DNA of 60,000 nucleotides, taken from the NCBI GenBank assembly GCA_905221605.1, contig CAJNDS010000857.1:713817-773816 (forward strand), read 5' to 3'. Source of the DNA: Symbiodinium natans (Eukaryota; Sar; Dinophyceae; Suessiales; Symbiodiniaceae). Below, piece after piece: positions 56,651 through 60,000 of this stretch (within the stretch, counting starts at the first letter, position 1; every line of letters begins with the position of its first letter). The translations under genes were made by a program, and so were the position numbers. The notes beneath the pieces were generated by a model. That model was not told the DNA's origin. It was given only the letters and a program-made list of their open reading frames with translations, and did not search any database.

Positions 56651-56999
56651 CTAGTAGTTCAGCGCGATTGCTCGCTTTGTTTCTTTGGTGTTTGTTTGCT
56701 TGGTGGTTGCTTGTTGTGTCTGGTGGATTGTGCGCGCTGACTTTGTTTCACCCTTTACGTCGAGCCCAACAAGACCGGCCTACTGTGCTACTGATGTAGT
56801 AAAGAGGCGTCAGTCCAAAAAAAAAAAACGCTCTGGACTTTCCCACAGGGAGTTGCCAATCCGTGCTGGTTTACGGCGGCAAGAAGGATGTGGAGAACTT
56901 TGACCGTGGCGTTCGACATGGTTTGGTGCGAAGCACTCTCCGTGGCAATTTTTTCAAATTTTCCAAAATGCAAGTTTCAGCACTTTTCAAGGTTTTTGG

Positions 57000-58860
57000 A
57001 GTTAATTTTCATTGTTTGCAGGCGTCGCTGGGTTGTTGTTCAGCTCTCTGCAGTGGTCTTAGCCGGAATTTACCCAGACGGAATTTCTGAAAGCTGCATA
57101 TTTTCAGAAATTTGGATTTTTGTCTCTGAAAACCATGAAAAATGTGTTTTTTTCTTTTGTTGAAAACTTTTTTGTTTACTTCCATTTTACCTGGCAAGAT
57201 AGCATGTAGGAATTCCAAAATGATTTGTTTTTAAACCAACCATTCCACAGAATGCATTCCAGATTTTTTGGACGCCGCATTTCTTACAATGTTTTTTGAA
57301 AATTTTCAAAATTTAAAATTTTGATCCAAACAAGCCGGTTGGCTTAGTTGCAAAAAGTTAGTAAGGCTCATTTTGTTTTTAGATCATTTCGTTGACAATG
57401 TTTCTCAAACAAGGAAAAAGTTAAAAAAAAAAACATCAATTGATGTTTTTAGAATTGTGCTCAAGCGATTTTATTTCTAAACCAAGGCATTGCAAAATCA
57501 GTCTTCACACTGCAGACTTTGAATGCTTGAAAACCAGTGTTTCCTGTTTTAAATGTTTTTTCATTTTTGGAAATTTTAAAAACAATCTGCTTTGACCAAG
57601 GCAACTTTGAAACCAGTGTTTTTCTGGTTTTAAATGTTTTTCATGTTTGAAATTACAAAAATAATTTGCTTAACAGGGCATCTCCAATTTGCTTAATTTT
57701 GGTGTTGCCTTGCATGTGTCAAGCCAGACAGCTGAAAAAAACAGCCAAAGTTTTTTTGAGGTCATGTTTCTTTGCTGGTAGCTTTGTTCAGCCTTTGCAC
57801 GTGCAAACAGGAAAAATGCACGTCAAGTCAAGCAGCAGAAAAAAAACGACGGCAACGCGTGCGTGGTGGTGGCGGGCCGTGGACATGAGTCATGACTCAA
57901 TGACTTATGACTCATGACTATGACATGACTCATGACTCATAACTCATGACTCCCATGTCTTTGCACTTTCGTTTGATGTTGGTTTGATGGTAGGTGCGCC
58001 GTCTCATCCCTCTTTGAATCTCATTGCTCTAGCTTACTGGGGCGCTGTTGCGTCGAAGAAGCAGTGGAGGAAAAGAAATGACTCATGACTTCCACAAAAT
58101 ACATTCTGTTTTTTTTGAACGCCGGGTTTTTTCTAATGTTTTTTAAGATTCTCAATATGTTAAATTTTGATCCAAAGCAAGCCGGTTGGCTCAGTTTCAA
58201 AAAGTTAGTATGGATCATCTTGTTCATTTCGTTGACAATGTTTCTCAAACAAGGAAAAATTGAACAAAAATCAATTAACGTTTTTTTTTTTGATTTTGTT
58301 TTTCAGGCAAGTTTGTTCAGATCGAAACCAGTTTTTTTCTGTGTTTTAAACGTTTTTTCATGTTTGAAATTTTAAAAACAATTTGCTTTAAAAAACGTAG
58401 CAAAAGAGCATCTCCAATTTGCATCTCAAGTATGGTGTGGCCTGCATGTGTCAAGCCAGGACAGCTGAAAAACACAGACCAAGTTCTTTGAAGTCCTGTT
58501 TCATTGCTGGTGGTTTTGTTTCAGCCTTTTCTGCAAACAAGAAAAAATGCACGTCAAGCCAAACAGCAGAAAAGAAAGATGGGCTGAGTTTGAAGTCTTG
58601 GCTGGATTCGACGCGAACAAAGCTGAAAGGAAACCAAGGCAGTTTTTCATTGTTCATGACCCGTGTTTGTGGCCGATGGGTTGCGGCGGCCGCAATGACT
58701 CACGTGACTGCCGTGACTGTGGCTGTGACTGTGACTGATCTCATGACTCATGACTCATGACTCGTGGCTCATCATGATCTCATGTCATGAGTCATGACTG
58801 AATGAATGATTGATGACTGATGATTGATCATTCATACTTCACAATGCATAATGATTCATG
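57000..58860 (+). repeat. AT-rich direct duplication, copies near 57230-57960 and 58085-58760
   Basis: Both halves carry GTTGACAATGTTTCTCAAAC with AAGGAAAAA after it, then CATCTCCAATTTGC, CATGTGTCAAGCCAG and AAAATGCACGTCAAG, and both end in ATGACTC-type satellite. Long T and A runs are frequent. Frames are short and I see no gene. Confidence 0.75.
57885..57953 (+). repeat. ATGACTC satellite, block 1
   Basis: Irregular repeats of ATGACTC / CATGACT, for example TGACTCATGACTCATAACTC. Confidence 0.8.
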
Positions 58861-58870
58861 ATGCGATGCG
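58690..58870 (+). repeat. ATGACTC satellite, block 2
   Basis: Includes CATGACTCATGACTCATGAC, then degrades into TGATTGATGACTGATGATTG and GATGCGATGCGATGATGCGA. Confidence 0.8.
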
Positions 58871-59243
58871 ATGATGCGATTATGATTGATGCCAATGCCA
58901 GGCAATGCGGCGGCAATGCCAGGCCAGGACCGCGTGCCAGCCTTCCAGAAGAGGTATCCACGGAGCGAGGCCCTGAAACGCCAAGACCCCCGAAACCCCC
59001 CAAGTTTCCATTAGCCTGCCGAAGCTGCCCTGAAGGCTCCGAACCGTGCGACAGCCCTGAAACCGTGAAGAGCCACCCACGCAAGATCCCGTGGTGGTGA
59101 CGCGATAGAGGGGGCCCCTGCACCTTTTGCAGACGGACGTAGTCGCCGAGCCCTGCAGGCACTAAGCAAGTTTTGCTCAGCCCTACATGTCCTTCCAGCC
59201 CAAGCATCAAAATCGAAATACTAGAATCAGGTTACTCTGTTTA
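58871..59243. other. GC-rich stretch without a gene
   Basis: Frames of up to 123 codons occur on both strands, Pro/Gly-rich, with no motif. Confidence 0.4.
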
Positions 59244-59990
59244 GAGGCGCTTCAAAACGCTCAAAAACACAGAATCGCAAGCATAATATTGGAAAAGGTT
59301 ACGCACGAACAAGTCGGGACAGAGCAGCATCAACATCAAAATACGCAAATCAGATCATTACAGATCATTGAGTGATTGGGAAAAGAAGCGCTTCAAAATG
59401 CTCAAAACACCAAGATGGCAAGAATAATATTGGGAAAGCTTATACACAAACAAGTCGAACCAAAAAAACATCAACATCACACCGAGCTCGACACATGGAA
59501 GCTGCATGCCTGAAGCTCTGTTACTGACGTCACCGAAGAGCTCAAGGCTCAGGTGGCCGAATGCATTTCTGGGTGCAGTGCACTAGGATGCTGCCTAAAG
59601 GATTCAGAAGAAGGCCAAAGCTATTTTGGAGCTGTAAAAGAACGGAGAATTATCGCGTTTGCGCTGCGCGCTGCATCCTAAACCCCAAAAGGTGAAACGC
59701 CGTCTCTGAAAGGCCTAAACTCTGCAAGAAGCCTTGGCTCAAGAAGTGAAATGGCGATTTTGCCCATGCTTTCCATATGCTTGCTTGTGTGTCCGTATTT
59801 ATGCGGCACGCTCGATTTTTATGAGTTTTGAAACCTGCATCAAAAAAATCACAAGACCCAAATGATATTGGAAAAGCCTGTACACGAAGTCAAAAAACAA
59901 AAAAAAAAAACGTCAAAATACTGCAATTAAGTCACTTAGTGATTGAGGTTTAAAGCGCTTCAAGACACTCAGAACACGGGAAAACCGTCG
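59244..59990 (+). repeat. Diverged tandem repeat of about 138 bp
   Basis: GCGCTTCAAAACGCTCAAAA, TAATATTGG and AACAAGTCG recur at about 59244-59345 and 59383-59480, with a weaker copy near 59838-59960. No coding seen. Confidence 0.65.
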
Positions 59991-60000
59991 CACGCAGGGC

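Larger units (their letters stand above)
55417..56935 (+). pseudogene. Split alpha/beta-hydrolase-like copy
   Basis: Three blocks are colinear with the 26668-27447 ORF: 55417-55505 (GSPPAWMLPEGSDWTKV, then ATGGAGATCCTTGCAC like MEIL), 55845-55885 (ISLPTYLAGLGLEG) and 56863-56920 (VLVYGGKKDVENFD). Between blocks 1 and 2 lies the TTTAGGG array; between 2 and 3 lies the 172-bp tandem duplication. Either this is a pseudogene opened by repeat insertions or the gaps are introns and the 26.7-kb copy is an intronless retrocopy. No full-length frame exists here. Confidence 0.55.

Noticed and set aside
59725-59750. Relic spliced-leader sequence (AGCC..TTGGCTCAAG)
   Set aside because: Only the last ten bases of the dinoflagellate spliced leader match, with no gene following; similar TGGCTCAAG phrases occur elsewhere by chance.

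Overview
The window looks like repeat-rich nuclear DNA of a dinoflagellate, probably Symbiodiniaceae- or Suessiales-like. This is inferred from TTTAGGG telomere-type repeats, very long LINE and Copia-type open frames, a tyrosine-recombinase (YR) retroelement whose recombinase has an HSLK signature, and little recognisable host housekeeping coding. I saw no rRNA, tRNA or CRISPR. Nearly everything is mobile DNA, much of it nested, with clean insertion junctions that can be read directly.

Layout. (1) 1-11.3 kb, + strand: LINE-A, with the tail of an upstream ORF overlapping ORF2 by ATGA, then endonuclease, reverse transcriptase, zinc motifs and RNase H. RNase H is cut by a 4,540-bp hAT-like element (5412-9951) with perfect 17-bp inverted ends and an 8-bp target duplication. 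The LINE frame resumes exactly after it and carries a C-terminal domain with polymerase-like motifs. (2) 11.4-24.4 kb, + strand: two paralogous proteins of unknown function. The first is cut by an intact 9.1-kb YR retroelement (12499-21607, minus strand) with split direct repeats A1...B1-A2...B2.

(3) 24.4-36 kb: a compact block of unusual ORFs: an alpha/beta-hydrolase-like ORF, a protein with a DHD motif, a UPF1-like SF1 helicase preceded by a GFSAG hydrolase and another ORF on the minus strand, and a 700-residue proline-rich protein. (4) 36-55 kb, minus strand: a Copia element (gag, protease, integrase, RT, RNase H, extra ORF3) broken over several frames, with an LTR at 54.8-55.0 kb. A second LTR lies at 36.0-36.2 kb, with LINE-B and a 5'-truncated copy of it in between. 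(5) 55-60 kb: fragments colinear with the hydrolase gene but spread by telomeric and tandem repeats, then AT-rich duplicated DNA with ATGACTC satellite.

Most interesting system: the YR retroelement. Its gag is followed in the same frame, after one UGA in the leaky UGA-CGG context, by a polyprotein that appears to carry a 2-oxoglutarate/Fe(II) dioxygenase, a C5-cytosine-methyltransferase-like domain, RT and RNase H. The recombinase gene is 5' of gag, the reverse of the usual DIRS/PAT order. The element thus seems to carry both a base-methylating-type and a base-oxidising-type domain, notable in a lineage known for heavily modified DNA. Repeat copies appear identical and the insertion leaves the target frame restorable, so it is recent and may be active.
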